Assembly: GCF_008253865.1 (NCBI RefSeq)
Contig: NZ_CP042331.1
Span: 1,922,001-1,986,000, forward strand
Direction: 5' to 3'
From: Bosea sp. F3-2
Lineage (GTDB): Bacteria > Pseudomonadota > Alphaproteobacteria > Rhizobiales > Beijerinckiaceae
DNA: 64,000 nt
Positions 19,040 through 27,226 of the stretch are shown piece after piece (positions within the stretch are counted from its first letter, which is position 1; each line of letters starts with the position of its first letter). The position numbers and the translations under genes were made by a program. The notes below the pieces were generated by a model, which worked only from the letters and a program-made list of their open reading frames with translations, did no database searches and was not told the origin of the DNA.

Positions 19040-20085
19040 GCCGCCGCTCCCGCAGTCGCGACGACAGCGCTGTCCGCCTGCCAGTCGAGGGCGACGCTCT
19101 CGCCCTCCCCGGCCGGTTCGCCGCCCTGGTTCGGCGCCGAGACCAGGATCGCCCCGACCGGCGTCTCGACGTTGAAGAGCCAGTAGCTGCCGAGGAAGAA
19201 GCGGCTGGCGACGCGTCCGTCGAGCAATCCCTGGCCAGCCGGCTTGAGCAGGATCTTCTCGGGCCGCAGCGTCAGGATGGCCGCCGAACCATCCGGCAGG
19301 CTTGCCGCCTCGCTCGGCAGCGCGACGCCGCCGGCTTCGGCCCGGCCGCCGCGCCAGACGGCCTCAATGCGGTTCATCTTGCCGACGAAGGAGGAGATGA
19401 AGGCCGTCGCCGGGCGCTCATAGAGCCGATAGGGCGCGTCGATCTGCGTCATGCGCCCCTGTTCCATCACCACGACGCGGTCGCTGATCGAGAGCGCCTC
19501 GGCCTGATCATGCGTCACCATGATCGTGGTGGTGCCGACGCTGCGCTGGATGCGGCGCAATTCGAACTGCATCTCCTCGCGCAGCTTGGCGTCGAGATTC
19601 GACAGCGGCTCGTCGAGCAGCAGCACCGGCGGCTCGATGACGAGTGCACGGGCGATGGCGACGCGTTGGCGCTGGCCGCCGGAGAGCTGGCGCGGATAGC
19701 GCTCGGCCATCGGCGCGAGATGGACGAGGCCGAGGATCTCCTTCACGCGCCGGTCGCGCTCGGCCTTGGCGACCTTGCGCATCTCGAGGCCGAAGGCGAC
19801 GTTCTCGGCCACCGTCATATGCGGAAAGAGCGCATAGCTCTGGAAGACGATGCCGAGGCCGCGGCGGCTCGGCTTCTCGCGGGTGATGTCACGCCCGTCG
19901 AGGGTGATCGTGCCCTTGGTCGGCTCGACCAGCCCTGCGATCATCTGGAGCGTGGTCGTCTTGCCGCAGCCGGAGGGGCCGAGCAGCGAGACGAACTCGC
20001 CCTTGGCGACGCTGAGATCGACATCCCTGACGGCGGTGAAGTCGCCGAAGATCTTGCTCAGCGATTGCAGCGTCAGGAAGCCCAT
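19036..20085 (-). CDS. ABC transporter ATP-binding protein (PotA type)
   Basis: A 349-residue importer ATPase starting MGFLTLQSLSKIFG. The Walker A motif is GPSGCGKTT, signature LSGGQRQRVA, Walker B LLLDEPLSNLDA and switch His VTHDQAEAL. A C-terminal TOBE domain follows (GESVALDW...). This is the first gene of the leftward operon. The open frame extends 31 codons upstream, but the start at 20085 matches the family and leaves room for the promoter. Confidence 0.94.
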   Translation of the reverse strand: MGFLTLQSLSKIFGDFTAVRDVDLSVAKGEFVSLLGPSGCGKTTTLQMIAGLVEPTKGTITLDGRDITREKPSRRGLGIVFQSYALFPHMTVAENVAFGLEMRKVAKAERDRRVKEILGLVHLAPMAERYPRQLSGGQRQRVAIARALVIEPPVLLLDEPLSNLDAKLREEMQFELRRIQRSVGTTTIMVTHDQAEALSISDRVVVMEQGRMTQIDAPYRLYERPATAFISSFVGKMNRIEAVWRGGRAEAGGVALPSEAASLPDGSAAILTLRPEKILLKPAGQGLLDGRVASRFFLGSYWLFNVETPVGAILVSAPNQGGEPAGEGESVALDWQADSAVVATAGAAA

Positions 20086-20176
20086 GCACACCTCGATCGG
20101 CAGGCTTTCCGGTCGCCGGAAAAGCCGGACTGCGATGGCGCAAGCAAAGGGAGACGACACAAATTCGTCAATCTTC

Positions 20177-20225
20177 AATTCCGTATTAGAGAATTTTTGT
20201 TGACATAATTTCTCTATACGGAATT
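20177..20225. promoter_or_regulatory. Inverted-repeat operator with TTGACA box between ABC/oxidase operon and iclR
   Basis: AATTCCGTATTAGAGAA (20177-20193) faces TTCTCTATACGGAATT (20210-20225); the arms match except for one base. A perfect TTGACA box at 20200-20205 sits between them, suitable for a rightward iclR promoter. The layout fits an IclR-family site controlling both the divergent operon and the regulator. Binding is inferred. Confidence 0.65.
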
Positions 20226-20256
20226 TTAATCGCTATCTGACGTTTGATTTTCTCGC

Positions 20257-21075
20257 ATGCAAGCTATCGACGAACCTGTCTCCTCGCTCCGCCGTGCGCT
20301 GGGGCTGCTGCGTATCCTCTCGGAGGGCGATGGTGGTGGCATGCGGCTGAAGGACATCGCCGAGGCTGCCGGCTGCGGCCAGCCGACTGCGCATCGCGCG
20401 CTGCGTGACCTGATGGCGGAGGGCTTCGTCGAACAGGCGGCCGGCGGCAAGCGCTACCGGCTCGCGCTCGACTTCTTCGTCATCGCCGCCCGCGCCGGAC
20501 AGGCCGGCGGACTGCGCGAGCTTGCCCGGCCCGCCCTGCTGCGACTCTCGGCGACTCTGAGCGACACGATCTTCCTGCTCGTCCGCAACGGCTATGACGC
20601 CGTCTGCCTCGACAGGATCGAGGGCCCCTTCCCGATCCGCTCCTTCACCGGCGACATCGGCGGCAAAGTGCCGCTCGGCATCGGCCAGGGCAGCCTCGCC
20701 ATGCTGGCACATCTGCCGGAGGACGAACGCGAGGCGGTGATCCGCTTCAACATGCCCCGCCTGCTCGACCGCGGCTTCCTAGACGAGGCGGCACTGCGCA
20801 GCGCGATGGCGACGGCGCGTGAGCAGGGCTGGGTAAACCTCAATACCGGCCTCATCGCAGGGATGGCCGGCGTCGCCGTGCCGGTCTTCGATGCGCGGGG
20901 GCGTGTCGTCGCGGCGCTCAGCGTCGGCACGCTGGCCGAGCGGCTGCGCGAGGACCGGCTGCCCAACGTCATCGCCATGCTGCGCAGCGAGGCAGAGGCT
21001 CTCGGCGCGAAGCTCAACCCCTTCGACGTCGCTCTGCGCTATCCCTCGCGCAGTCTGAGCACGGTGGCCGGCTGA
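20257..21075 (+). CDS. IclR family transcriptional regulator
   Basis: A 272-residue protein with the IclR winged helix at the N-terminus (SSLRRALGLLRIL, MRLKDIAEAAGCGQPTAHRA, LMAEGFVEQ). The C-terminal effector domain shows LVRNGYDAVCLDRIEGPFPI, VPLGIGQGSLAMLA and MAGVAVPVFDARGRVVAALS. It is divergent from the ABC/amine-oxidase operon with a shared palindrome, so it most likely controls that pathway in response to the imported compound. Confidence 0.92.
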   Translation: MQAIDEPVSSLRRALGLLRILSEGDGGGMRLKDIAEAAGCGQPTAHRALRDLMAEGFVEQAAGGKRYRLALDFFVIAARAGQAGGLRELARPALLRLSATLSDTIFLLVRNGYDAVCLDRIEGPFPIRSFTGDIGGKVPLGIGQGSLAMLAHLPEDEREAVIRFNMPRLLDRGFLDEAALRSAMATAREQGWVNLNTGLIAGMAGVAVPVFDARGRVVAALSVGTLAERLREDRLPNVIAMLRSEAEALGAKLNPFDVALRYPSRSLSTVAG

Positions 21076-21165
21076 CGAAGCGCAGCCGCCATGCCGCTTT
21101 CAGGCTTGCATCGCGGCGATGGAAGCGGGATGCCGGGGTGAACTCCTCTGCCACGGTGGCCTGTC

Positions 21166-21480
21166 ATGACCGCAACCAAACCCGCCCCCCGCATCGCCAT
21201 CACCTATTGCTCGATGTGCAACTGGATGCTGCGCTCGGCCTGGCTCGGCCAGGAGCTGCTCTCGACCTTCGGGCAGGACCTCGGCGAGGTCGCATTGATC
21301 CCACGGACCGGCGGCATCTTCCAGATCACCTATGACGGCGAGCTGATCTGGGACCGCAAGACCGATGGCGGCTTCCCGGATTCCAAGGTGCTGAAGCAGC
21401 GCGTGCGCGACCGGCTCGACCCCGAACGCAGCCTCGGCCATGTCGACGGGCATACGATGCCGACGGAAGCCGAGAGCTGA
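21166..21480 (+). CDS. Rdx (SelT/SelW/SelH) family protein
   Basis: A 104-residue thioredoxin-like protein. The redox motif CSMC (Cys15, Cys18) lies in ITYCSMCNWMLRSAWLGQEL; GGIFQITYDGELIWDRK and GGFPDSKVLKQRVRD are the other family blocks. In many animals the second Cys is selenocysteine; here it is a plain cysteine codon, as usual in bacteria. Function is not well defined; a thiol redox role is inferred from the family. Confidence 0.88.
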   Translation: MTATKPAPRIAITYCSMCNWMLRSAWLGQELLSTFGQDLGEVALIPRTGGIFQITYDGELIWDRKTDGGFPDSKVLKQRVRDRLDPERSLGHVDGHTMPTEAES

Positions 21481-21570
21481 GGCGCTCTTGCCGTCATGGT
21501 CGGGCTTGACCCGACCATCTCGGAAACCAGCTTTCGCGATTCAAGGTTCTCAGGTTAGCGCCAACACCTT

Positions 21571-21720
21571 CTGATCTTGCACGGAACCACTCCGTCATCC
21601 CGGCCGCAGCGAAGCGGAGCGCCGGGATCCATCATAGGGCTCCACGCTCTACGATGGATCCCGGATCTGCGCGGCTTCGCCGCTTGTCCGGGATGACGGA
21701 GTGGTTCCGTGCAAGATCAG
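21571..21720. repeat. Large intergenic palindrome with 33-base perfect arms
   Basis: Positions 21571-21603 and 21688-21720 are exact reverse complements of each other over 33 bases. The inner ends carry the CCGTCATCCCGG core seen in the repeats at 4809 and 11091. Inside are further pairable blocks around CCGGGATCCATC and GATGGATCCCGG. It lies between the convergent rdx gene and thiE, and could terminate both. Confidence 0.9.
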
Positions 21721-21752
21721 CAGGCGTTACGCGGCGCCTGAGAACAAGCCTG

Positions 21753-22361
21753 TCAGGCCGCGTATTTGCGCGTCGCCGCTACCCAGGCCTTCAGCCTCCC
21801 CTCGGGATCGGCGTTCAAGGTAATGTCGGTCACCGCCGCGACGATGTCGGCGCCGGCCTCGAAGACGCCCGACGCCCGCTCCAGCGAGATACCGCCGATG
21901 CCGACCAGCGGCAGGTTACCGATGCGGCGCTTCCATTCGCCCAGCCGCTCCAGCCCCTGCGGGCCGAAGCGCATCTGCTTCAGGATCGTCGGATAGACCG
22001 GGCCGAGCGCGACGTAATCCGGCTCTGTCGCCAGCGCCCGCTCCAGTTCGGCCTCGTCATGGCTGCTGACGCCGAGCTTCAAGCCCGCCTTGCGGATTGC
22101 GCCGAGATCGGCGTCGTCGAGATCCTCCTGGCCGAGATGGATGAAGTCGCAGCCCTCAGCGATCGCGAGCTTCCAGTAATCGTTGACGACAAGCACGCAG
22201 CCGGCCGCGGCACAAAGCGTCTTCGCCCGCGCGATCTCGCGCGCGACCTCGATCTCGGAGCGATCCTTGACGCGCAATTGCACCAGTTTGACGCCGAGCG
22301 GCAGCACCCGCTTCAGCCAGTCGGCGCTGTCGAAGATGGGGTAGAACGGATCGAGCTTCAT
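21753..22361 (-). CDS. thiE: Thiamine phosphate synthase
   Basis: A 202-residue TIM barrel that couples HMP-PP and HET-P to thiamine phosphate. Visible family blocks are VKLVQLRVKDRSE, LVVNDYWKLAIAEGCDFIHLGQED, GVSSHDEAELERALATEPDYVALGPVYPT split over two strands, and the C-terminal phosphate site VGIGGISLERASGVFEAGAD. It is the last gene of thiOSGE, 14 bases after thiG. Confidence 0.94.
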   Translation of the reverse strand: MKLDPFYPIFDSADWLKRVLPLGVKLVQLRVKDRSEIEVAREIARAKTLCAAAGCVLVVNDYWKLAIAEGCDFIHLGQEDLDDADLGAIRKAGLKLGVSSHDEAELERALATEPDYVALGPVYPTILKQMRFGPQGLERLGEWKRRIGNLPLVGIGGISLERASGVFEAGADIVAAVTDITLNADPEGRLKAWVAATRKYAA

Positions 22362-22375
22362 GCGGGACGAGTCTT

Positions 22376-23146
22376 TCAGGCCAGGAAGGCTTTGCCCATG
22401 ACGGGGGTGGAAGGAGCCGCCATGTCGCGCGCCTCGATCGGCTGCGCGGCGAAGGCCTGGCGGCCGGCGCGGATGGCGAGCGCGAAGGCTTCCGCCATCG
22501 CCGCCGGATCACCCGCCTTCGCGACGGCGGTGTTGAGCAGGATGCCGTCATAGCCCATCTCCATCGCCTGCACGGCGTGGGAGGGCAGGCCGATGCCGGC
22601 ATCGACGACGAGCGGGATCTCCGGGAAATGCTGGCGCATGCTGCGCAGGCCATAGGGGTTGTTGAGCCCCCTGCCCGAGCCGATCGGCGCGCCCCACGGC
22701 ATCAGCACCTCGCAGCCGGCATCGAGCAGCCGGCCACCGATTACGAGGTCCTCGGTCGTGTACGGAAAGACCTTGAAGCCGTCATCGCTGAGAATGCGGG
22801 CTGCCTCGACCAGCCCGATCACGTCCGGCTGCAACGTGTCATCCTCGCCGATCACCTCGAGCTTGATCCAGTCGGTGCCGAAGACCTCGCGGGCCATCTC
22901 GGCGGTGGTGACGGCTTCTTTGACGGTATGGCAGCCGGCCGTGTTCGGCAGCACCTTGACGCCAAGCTCGCGGATCAGCGCCCAGAAGGCCTGGCCGGCC
23001 CCGCCCGCCGATTCCCGGCGCAGCGAGACGGTGACGACCTCGGCGCCAGAGCGCTTCACCGCCTCGGCCAGGATGGCGGGCGACGGGTATTGCGCCGTGC
23101 CCAGGAAGAGTGGGTTCTGCGGCTCGAAACCATAGAAGGATGCCAT
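22376..23146 (-). CDS. thiG: Thiazole synthase
   Basis: A 256-residue TIM barrel that builds the thiazole phosphate from deoxyxylulose phosphate, dehydroglycine and ThiS thiocarboxylate. The motifs are RSGAEVVTVSLRRES at the start, LPNTAGCHTVKEAV, WIKLEVIGEDDTLQPD (active Lys near residue 95), MPWGAPIGSGRGLNN and VVDAGIGLPSHAVQAMEMG. It is co-transcribed with thiS, one base apart. Confidence 0.96.
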   Translation of the reverse strand: MASFYGFEPQNPLFLGTAQYPSPAILAEAVKRSGAEVVTVSLRRESAGGAGQAFWALIRELGVKVLPNTAGCHTVKEAVTTAEMAREVFGTDWIKLEVIGEDDTLQPDVIGLVEAARILSDDGFKVFPYTTEDLVIGGRLLDAGCEVLMPWGAPIGSGRGLNNPYGLRSMRQHFPEIPLVVDAGIGLPSHAVQAMEMGYDGILLNTAVAKAGDPAAMAEAFALAIRAGRQAFAAQPIEARDMAAPSTPVMGKAFLA

Positions 23147-23147
23147 C

Positions 23148-23345
23148 TCAGCCTCCCTGCATCGGTGCGACGACCTCGATGCGGTCGCCCTCGCTCAAGT
23201 TCACTTCGGCGCGCTTTCGCGCCGGCACGAATTCCCCGTTCACCGCCGTCGCGACGATGCGCCCGCCATAGCCGAGCTCGGCCAGCGCCTCGGCCAGCGT
23301 CTTCGCGGCGATCTCCTGCGGCGCGCCGTTAAGCAGCAAGGTCAT
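23148..23345 (-). CDS. thiS: Sulfur carrier protein ThiS
   Basis: A 65-residue ubiquitin-like sulfur carrier ending in the required Gly-Gly (VVAPMQGG). Its body (TLAEALAELGYGGRIVATAV, RAEVNLSEGDRIEVV) is typical. The C-terminal glycine is converted to a thiocarboxylate that feeds ThiG. It overlaps the end of thiO by 17 bases. Confidence 0.94.
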   Translation of the reverse strand: MTLLLNGAPQEIAAKTLAEALAELGYGGRIVATAVNGEFVPARKRAEVNLSEGDRIEVVAPMQGG

Positions 23346-24351
23346 GCAGCATCTCCGGGTTGGATTCCGGGTTCAGAACGGCATCCGCCGCCATTCCCGC
23401 CATGGCGGGGCTGAGCAGGAAACCGTGGCGATAGAGCCCGTTGACGTGGATCACCCGCCCGCGGCGCGTCAGCCGCGGCAGGTTGTCGGGAAAGGCCGGA
23501 CGGGCATCGGTGCCGATCTCGACCACCTCCGCCTCGGCGAAGGCCGGATGCAGCGCATAGGCCGCGCCGAGCAGTTCCAGCATGGCGCGGGCCGAGATGC
23601 GACCGCGTTCGCTGTTCTCGATCATGGTCGCGCCAACCATGAAGAGCCCATCGGCGCGCGGCACGATGTAAAGCGGGATACGTGGATGCAGCAGCCGCAC
23701 CGGCCGCGACAGGCGGATCTCATCGCTGCGGAGCAGCAGCATCTCACCCTTCACGCCGCGCAGTTCCGGCAGGACATCGCACGCCGACAGCCCCCGGCAA
23801 TCGAGGACGATGTCTGCATCGAGGTCGGCAGGTTCGACCGCGCTGCCGAAATGAATGGCCGCTCCCTTCGCTGCGAGCCGCTCGGCCAACGTGGCAATCG
23901 CCTCGCGCGGATCGAGATGCGCCTCGCTGGCGAAGAACAGCCCGCGCGAGAAACGCCCGGCGAGATGGGGTTCCAGCCCGGCAATGGCCTCGCCGTCGAT
24001 CTCCTCGAAATGGCTGGTACGCTGGCCGAAACGGCGCAGTTCCGAGCGATCCCTGCTGGGCGCGACGACCAGCGTGCCGTTGCGGGCGACGCCGCCAGCA
24101 TGATGATCCCACCAGTCGGCCGCCTGCTGCCCGAGCCGGATCACCGGCTCCTCGGCGCTCTCGCCCTCGCACCAGGGCGCGAGCATGCCGCCGGCATACC
24201 AGGAACAGGCTTCGGCCCCGATCCGCGGGCCGCGTTCATGCACGGTGACCCGCGCCCCACGCGCCAGCAGTTCGGTGGCGCAGGCGAGGCCGACGACGCC
24301 GGCGCCGACCACCGCGACGTTCAGGTCTGAGCGAGGGCGAGATGCCGTCAT
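23329..24351 (-). CDS. thiO: Glycine oxidase ThiO
   Basis: A 340-residue DAO-family flavoprotein starting MTASRPRSDLNVAVVGAGVV, with the FAD motif GAGVVGLACATEL. HERGPRIGAEACSWYAGGML and the C-terminal VIHVNGLYRHGFLLSPAMAG are ThiO signatures. It oxidises glycine to dehydroglycine for thiazole synthesis in oxygen-using bacteria. The open frame continues 135 codons upstream through the riboswitch, so the start is placed at 24351 with GGGAG-type pairing upstream. Confidence 0.94.
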   Translation of the reverse strand: MTASRPRSDLNVAVVGAGVVGLACATELLARGARVTVHERGPRIGAEACSWYAGGMLAPWCEGESAEEPVIRLGQQAADWWDHHAGGVARNGTLVVAPSRDRSELRRFGQRTSHFEEIDGEAIAGLEPHLAGRFSRGLFFASEAHLDPREAIATLAERLAAKGAAIHFGSAVEPADLDADIVLDCRGLSACDVLPELRGVKGEMLLLRSDEIRLSRPVRLLHPRIPLYIVPRADGLFMVGATMIENSERGRISARAMLELLGAAYALHPAFAEAEVVEIGTDARPAFPDNLPRLTRRGRVIHVNGLYRHGFLLSPAMAGMAADAVLNPESNPEMLHDLAA

Positions 24352-24415
24352 GCTATTCCCTGCTCCCGGGAAGGCAGCGGCCGGTGGCGCGAACAAGGTG
24401 TCTGCGAGCCGAGGA

Positions 24416-24498
24416 CCGTTCCCTTCGCCGGCATTACCCGGATCAGGTGCGATGGGTTGGCGCGAACCACGCCTCTCAGCCTTTCGGCACCCCAACGG
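24416..24498 (-). ncRNA. TPP riboswitch (THI element)
   Basis: On the reverse strand the leader reads GGGGTGCC, then GGCTGAGAGG, then ACCCATCGCACCTGATCCGG and GTAATGCCGGCGAAGGGAAC, the conserved core of the thiamine pyrophosphate aptamer. A short closing stem CCGTT/AACGG joins the ends. It lies 65 bases upstream of thiO and should shut down thiOSGE when TPP is plentiful. Confidence 0.95.
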
Positions 24499-24583
24499 AC
24501 AAGCGCAATCTAATGGCCACACTACCGGGGAGCAAGTCGAGCCGGCGCAAGGCTCCTTTGCGGCCGCCTCCTGCCCTCTCGAC

Positions 24584-24604
24584 CACTCCCTTACCAAGGG
24601 AGTG
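24584..24604. other. Perfect hairpin upstream of tRNA-Ser / thi leader
   Basis: CACTCCCTT-ACC-AAGGGAGTG has nine-base arms. No T-run follows on either side, so it is not a convincing terminator. It lies between the divergent thi leader and tRNA-Ser; role unknown. Confidence 0.5.
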
Positions 24605-24702
24605 CGCCTTGGTCTGTCCAACGCGGATGCACAGGCTGCGCGAAGGAAGTTGTCGGCGAGGCTTGTCAAAGGGCTCTGCAATCGGGCATAGAGCCTCTCG
24701 CC

Positions 24703-24793
24703 GGAGACGTGGCCGAGAGGCTGAAGGCACTCGTTTGCTAAATGAGCATACCCCACAAGGGTATCGAGGGTTCGAATCCCTCCGTCTCCGCCA
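24703..24793 (+). tRNA. tRNA-Ser (anticodon GCU)
   Basis: The acceptor stem GGAGACG pairs with CGTCTCC, with discriminator G and an encoded CCA at 24791-24793. The anticodon loop TTGCTAA gives GCU, reading AGC/AGU serine codons. The long variable arm (ATACCCCACAAGGGTAT region) is the mark of tRNA-Ser, and GGTTCGAATCC is the T-arm. The 3' end is the integration site of the island to its right. Confidence 0.97.
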
Positions 24794-24795
24794 CT
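24777..24795 (+). repeat. Left attachment-site copy (attL) in tRNA-Ser 3' end
   Basis: tccctccgtctccgccact at the tRNA 3' end recurs exactly at 58836-58854 in the same orientation. Direct repeats of a tRNA 3' end next to an integrase gene are the usual footprint of tyrosine-recombinase integration. Confidence 0.75.
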
Positions 24796-24901
24796 CCTAA
24801 GCCCTTGAATTTAAAGGGTTTTTCTGTTTTGCGTTCCACGAACTGACACAGCAGCCTGACACATTCGGGACCTCAGAATCCCGACTGGTTCGGGAGCGTT
24901 T

Positions 24902-25134
24902 ATGTACCTGCATCGGCGTGGGGCGCATTGGTGGATTCGTAAAGCAGTCCCTGTAGACCTCGTGGAGATCCTTGGTATCGCGGTAGTCCGCCGTCTCTGC
25001 GCACCAAGGACTCGGCCTTGATGCCAAGACCACATGAGGCGCTACAGCGGACCACGACCACACTGGCAGCGAGGCGTCTTCAAGCTCAGATCGCAGAGGT
25101 TCGAGCTGAGGGCGATCGACGATTGCCACGTATG
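24902..25134 (+). pseudogene. Tyrosine-recombinase integrase remnant (N-terminal region)
   Basis: The frame from 24902 reads MYLHRRGAHWWIRKAVPVDL, the start of integrases with a DUF6538-type N-terminal domain. After about residue 28 the reading shifts; another frame continues SLRTKDSA and then ALQRTTTTLAARRLQAQIAE. The catalytic C-terminal domain is missing. It lies directly after tRNA-Ser in the position expected for the island integrase. At least one frameshift plus truncation makes it non-functional. Confidence 0.7.
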
Positions 25135-25148
25135 CGGTCCGGGCGAAC

Positions 25149-26031
25149 TCAGCCTTCCCAGTAGGGCGGACTGCCAAAGGCCTGGCGGAGGCAATCAGCG
25201 AAGGCGCGCAGGTTGGCCGAAGGGCGGCGGCCTTCGGGATGCGCCAGATAGATGAATTCGGGCTCCGGCTGGACGCCGATATCGACGACGCGAAGGCGCC
25301 CGCTGCGGATCTCGGCGCCGGCGATGAACAGCGGCAGCAGGGCGATGCCGAGACCGGCCAGCGCCGCATCCCGCATCATGTCGCCATTGTTGACGCGCAA
25401 CGCCGGCCGCCCGCGCACGCTGACGATGCCTTGCGGGCCGCGGAAGCTCCAGTCGCCGACGCCCCGATTGGTGTAGAAGATGCCGCCATGGCCTTCGAGC
25501 TCGGCCAGCGAAGCCGGGGTGCCGCTCTGTACCAGGTAATCCGAAGCGACGAGAACCCTGCGGCTTGGCGCGAGCGTCCAGGCGACGAGCCGCGAATCCA
25601 CGATCGGCCCATGCGGAGAACGGCGTCGTAGCTGTCCGAGGCGGCATCGACGCGGCGGTCGTCGAGGTCGAGCGTCAGCTCGATCTCGGGGTGGCGGGCG
25701 AGGAACGGGTAGATCGCGGGGCCGAGATGCATGCGGCCGAAGGTGACGGGCGCCGAAATCCGCAACGAGCCGACGAGGGCGCCGCGTCGGCCGCGGCCTC
25801 CTCGACCTCGCCGGTGATGCGCGTGGCGCGTTCGAGAAAGGCGGTGCCGTCCTCGGTGAGCGTCAGCCGGCGGGCGCTGCGATGCAGGAGCGTGGCGCCG
25901 AGGCTGTGCTCCAGCTCGGCCAGGCGGTCGCTGACCACCGATTTCGACAGGCGCAGCCGGCGGGCAGCCTCGCTCAGCGAGCCGGCTTCCGCGATGGCGA
26001 CGAAGGTCGCGATGCCGTCGAGCTTCAACAT
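25149..26031 (-). pseudogene. LysR family regulator broken by two frameshifts
   Basis: Three overlapping frames together make a normal LysR protein. MLKLDGIATFVAIAEAGSLS and RLRLSKSVVSDRLAELE (HTH) come first, then RISAPVTFGRMHLGPAIYPF and ARHPEIELTLDLDDRRVDAA. Last comes VDSRLVAWTLAPSRRVLVAS through GIALLPLFIAGAEIRSGRL. The breaks are near 25780 and near 25615 (GGCCGATC where GGCCCGATC would restore the frame). The gene is divergent from the hydrolase at 26169, which it would once have controlled. Sequencing indels are the alternative explanation. Confidence 0.82.
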
Positions 26032-26168
26032 CGTTCGGCTATTCCGGACCTGAATTTCGCTGATGCGATGCTCATCCGAACGAGAGGTGAATGCTACGTT
26101 GCGTCATGCCAACGGGCTGACAGCGACGGTCATCGGCGACCGCCCTCCCGGCAGGCGGGAGATGTACC

Positions 26169-27086
26169 ATGTTGAAAATCGCTTTGGCGCTTGGCGCCCT
26201 CGCCTTCGCGGCTCCGGCGGCCGCACAGGTCCCTGACTTCCCGGCCTCCTTCAGGACGCAGGAGATCACGACCAACGGCACGACTATCCATGTCCGGGTC
26301 GGCGGCCAGGGGCCGGCGATGGTGCTGCTGCACGGCTATGGCGAAACCGGCGACATGTGGGCGCCGCTGGCGGCGGATCTGGCGCGCGACTACACGGTGA
26401 TCGTGCCCGATCTGCGCGGGCTCGGCCTGTCGTCCAAGCCCGCCTCCGGCTTCGACAAGAAGACGCAGGCCGGCGACGTCGCCGGCGTGCTCGACGCGCT
26501 CAAGATCGAGCGGGCGGATCTGGTGACGCACGACATCGGCAACATGGTCGGCTTCGCCTTCGCCGCGCAGCACCCGCAGCGCGTCCGCCGCTTCGCCCTG
26601 ATCGACGCGCCGGTGCCCGGCGTCGGTCCCTGGGAGGAGATCCTGAAGAATCCGCTGCTCTGGCATTTCCGCATCGGCGGGCCGGACATGGAGCGGCTGG
26701 TCGCCGGGCGGGAGCGCATCTATCTCGACCGCTTCTGGAACGAGTTCTCGGCGACGCCCGCCCGCTTCAGTGAAGCCTCGCGCGAGCACTACGCCAAGCT
26801 CTATGCACTACCCGGCGCGATGCATTCGGGCTTCGCCCAGTTCGCCGCCTTCGATCAGGACGCGATCGACAACCGCACCTATCTGGCAGCCGGCGGCAAG
26901 CTCACCATGCCGGTGCTGGCAGTCGGCGGCGAGAAGTCGTTCGGTACCGCGATGGCAGCGGTGATGAGGGCCGCGGCGGCCGATGTCACTGAGGGCGTCA
27001 TTCCCGATTCCGGCCACTGGATCATGGAAGAGAATCCCACCGCCACCACCGCCTTGGTCCGCGCCTTCCTCGACAAGGGGCGCTGA
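26169..27086 (+). CDS. Periplasmic alpha/beta hydrolase (epoxide hydrolase/dehalogenase-like)
   Basis: A 305-residue alpha/beta-hydrolase with a cleavable signal peptide (MLKIALALGALAFAAPAAAQ). The oxyanion motif is LLHGYGETGDMW (residues 53-64) and the nucleophile elbow is HDIGNMVG with Asp122. The catalytic His is in SGHWIMEE (about His283). An Asp rather than Ser nucleophile points to epoxide hydrolase or haloalkane/fluoroacetate dehalogenase chemistry. Its divergent LysR regulator is broken, so regulation may be lost. Confidence 0.88.
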   Translation: MLKIALALGALAFAAPAAAQVPDFPASFRTQEITTNGTTIHVRVGGQGPAMVLLHGYGETGDMWAPLAADLARDYTVIVPDLRGLGLSSKPASGFDKKTQAGDVAGVLDALKIERADLVTHDIGNMVGFAFAAQHPQRVRRFALIDAPVPGVGPWEEILKNPLLWHFRIGGPDMERLVAGRERIYLDRFWNEFSATPARFSEASREHYAKLYALPGAMHSGFAQFAAFDQDAIDNRTYLAAGGKLTMPVLAVGGEKSFGTAMAAVMRAAAADVTEGVIPDSGHWIMEENPTATTALVRAFLDKGR

Positions 27087-27226
27087 TCGATCCCGGCGTT
27101 TTCGACGTTCGTCCTGCAGCTTTCACGGGGGCGTTTTCGGAGGTCGGCCAGAGTGATCCACCCCGTTGAATTGGTCCACCCTGAAGTATGTGTTTTGGCA
27201 GACAGGAGGACCGAGATGCCGAAGAA

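Noticed and set aside
21166..21480. Selenoprotein reading of the Rdx gene
   Set aside because: Both redox positions are plain Cys codons and there is no in-frame TGA, so no selenocysteine is needed.
24584..24604. Rho-independent terminator before tRNA-Ser
   Set aside because: The hairpin is perfect but lacks a T-run on either strand.
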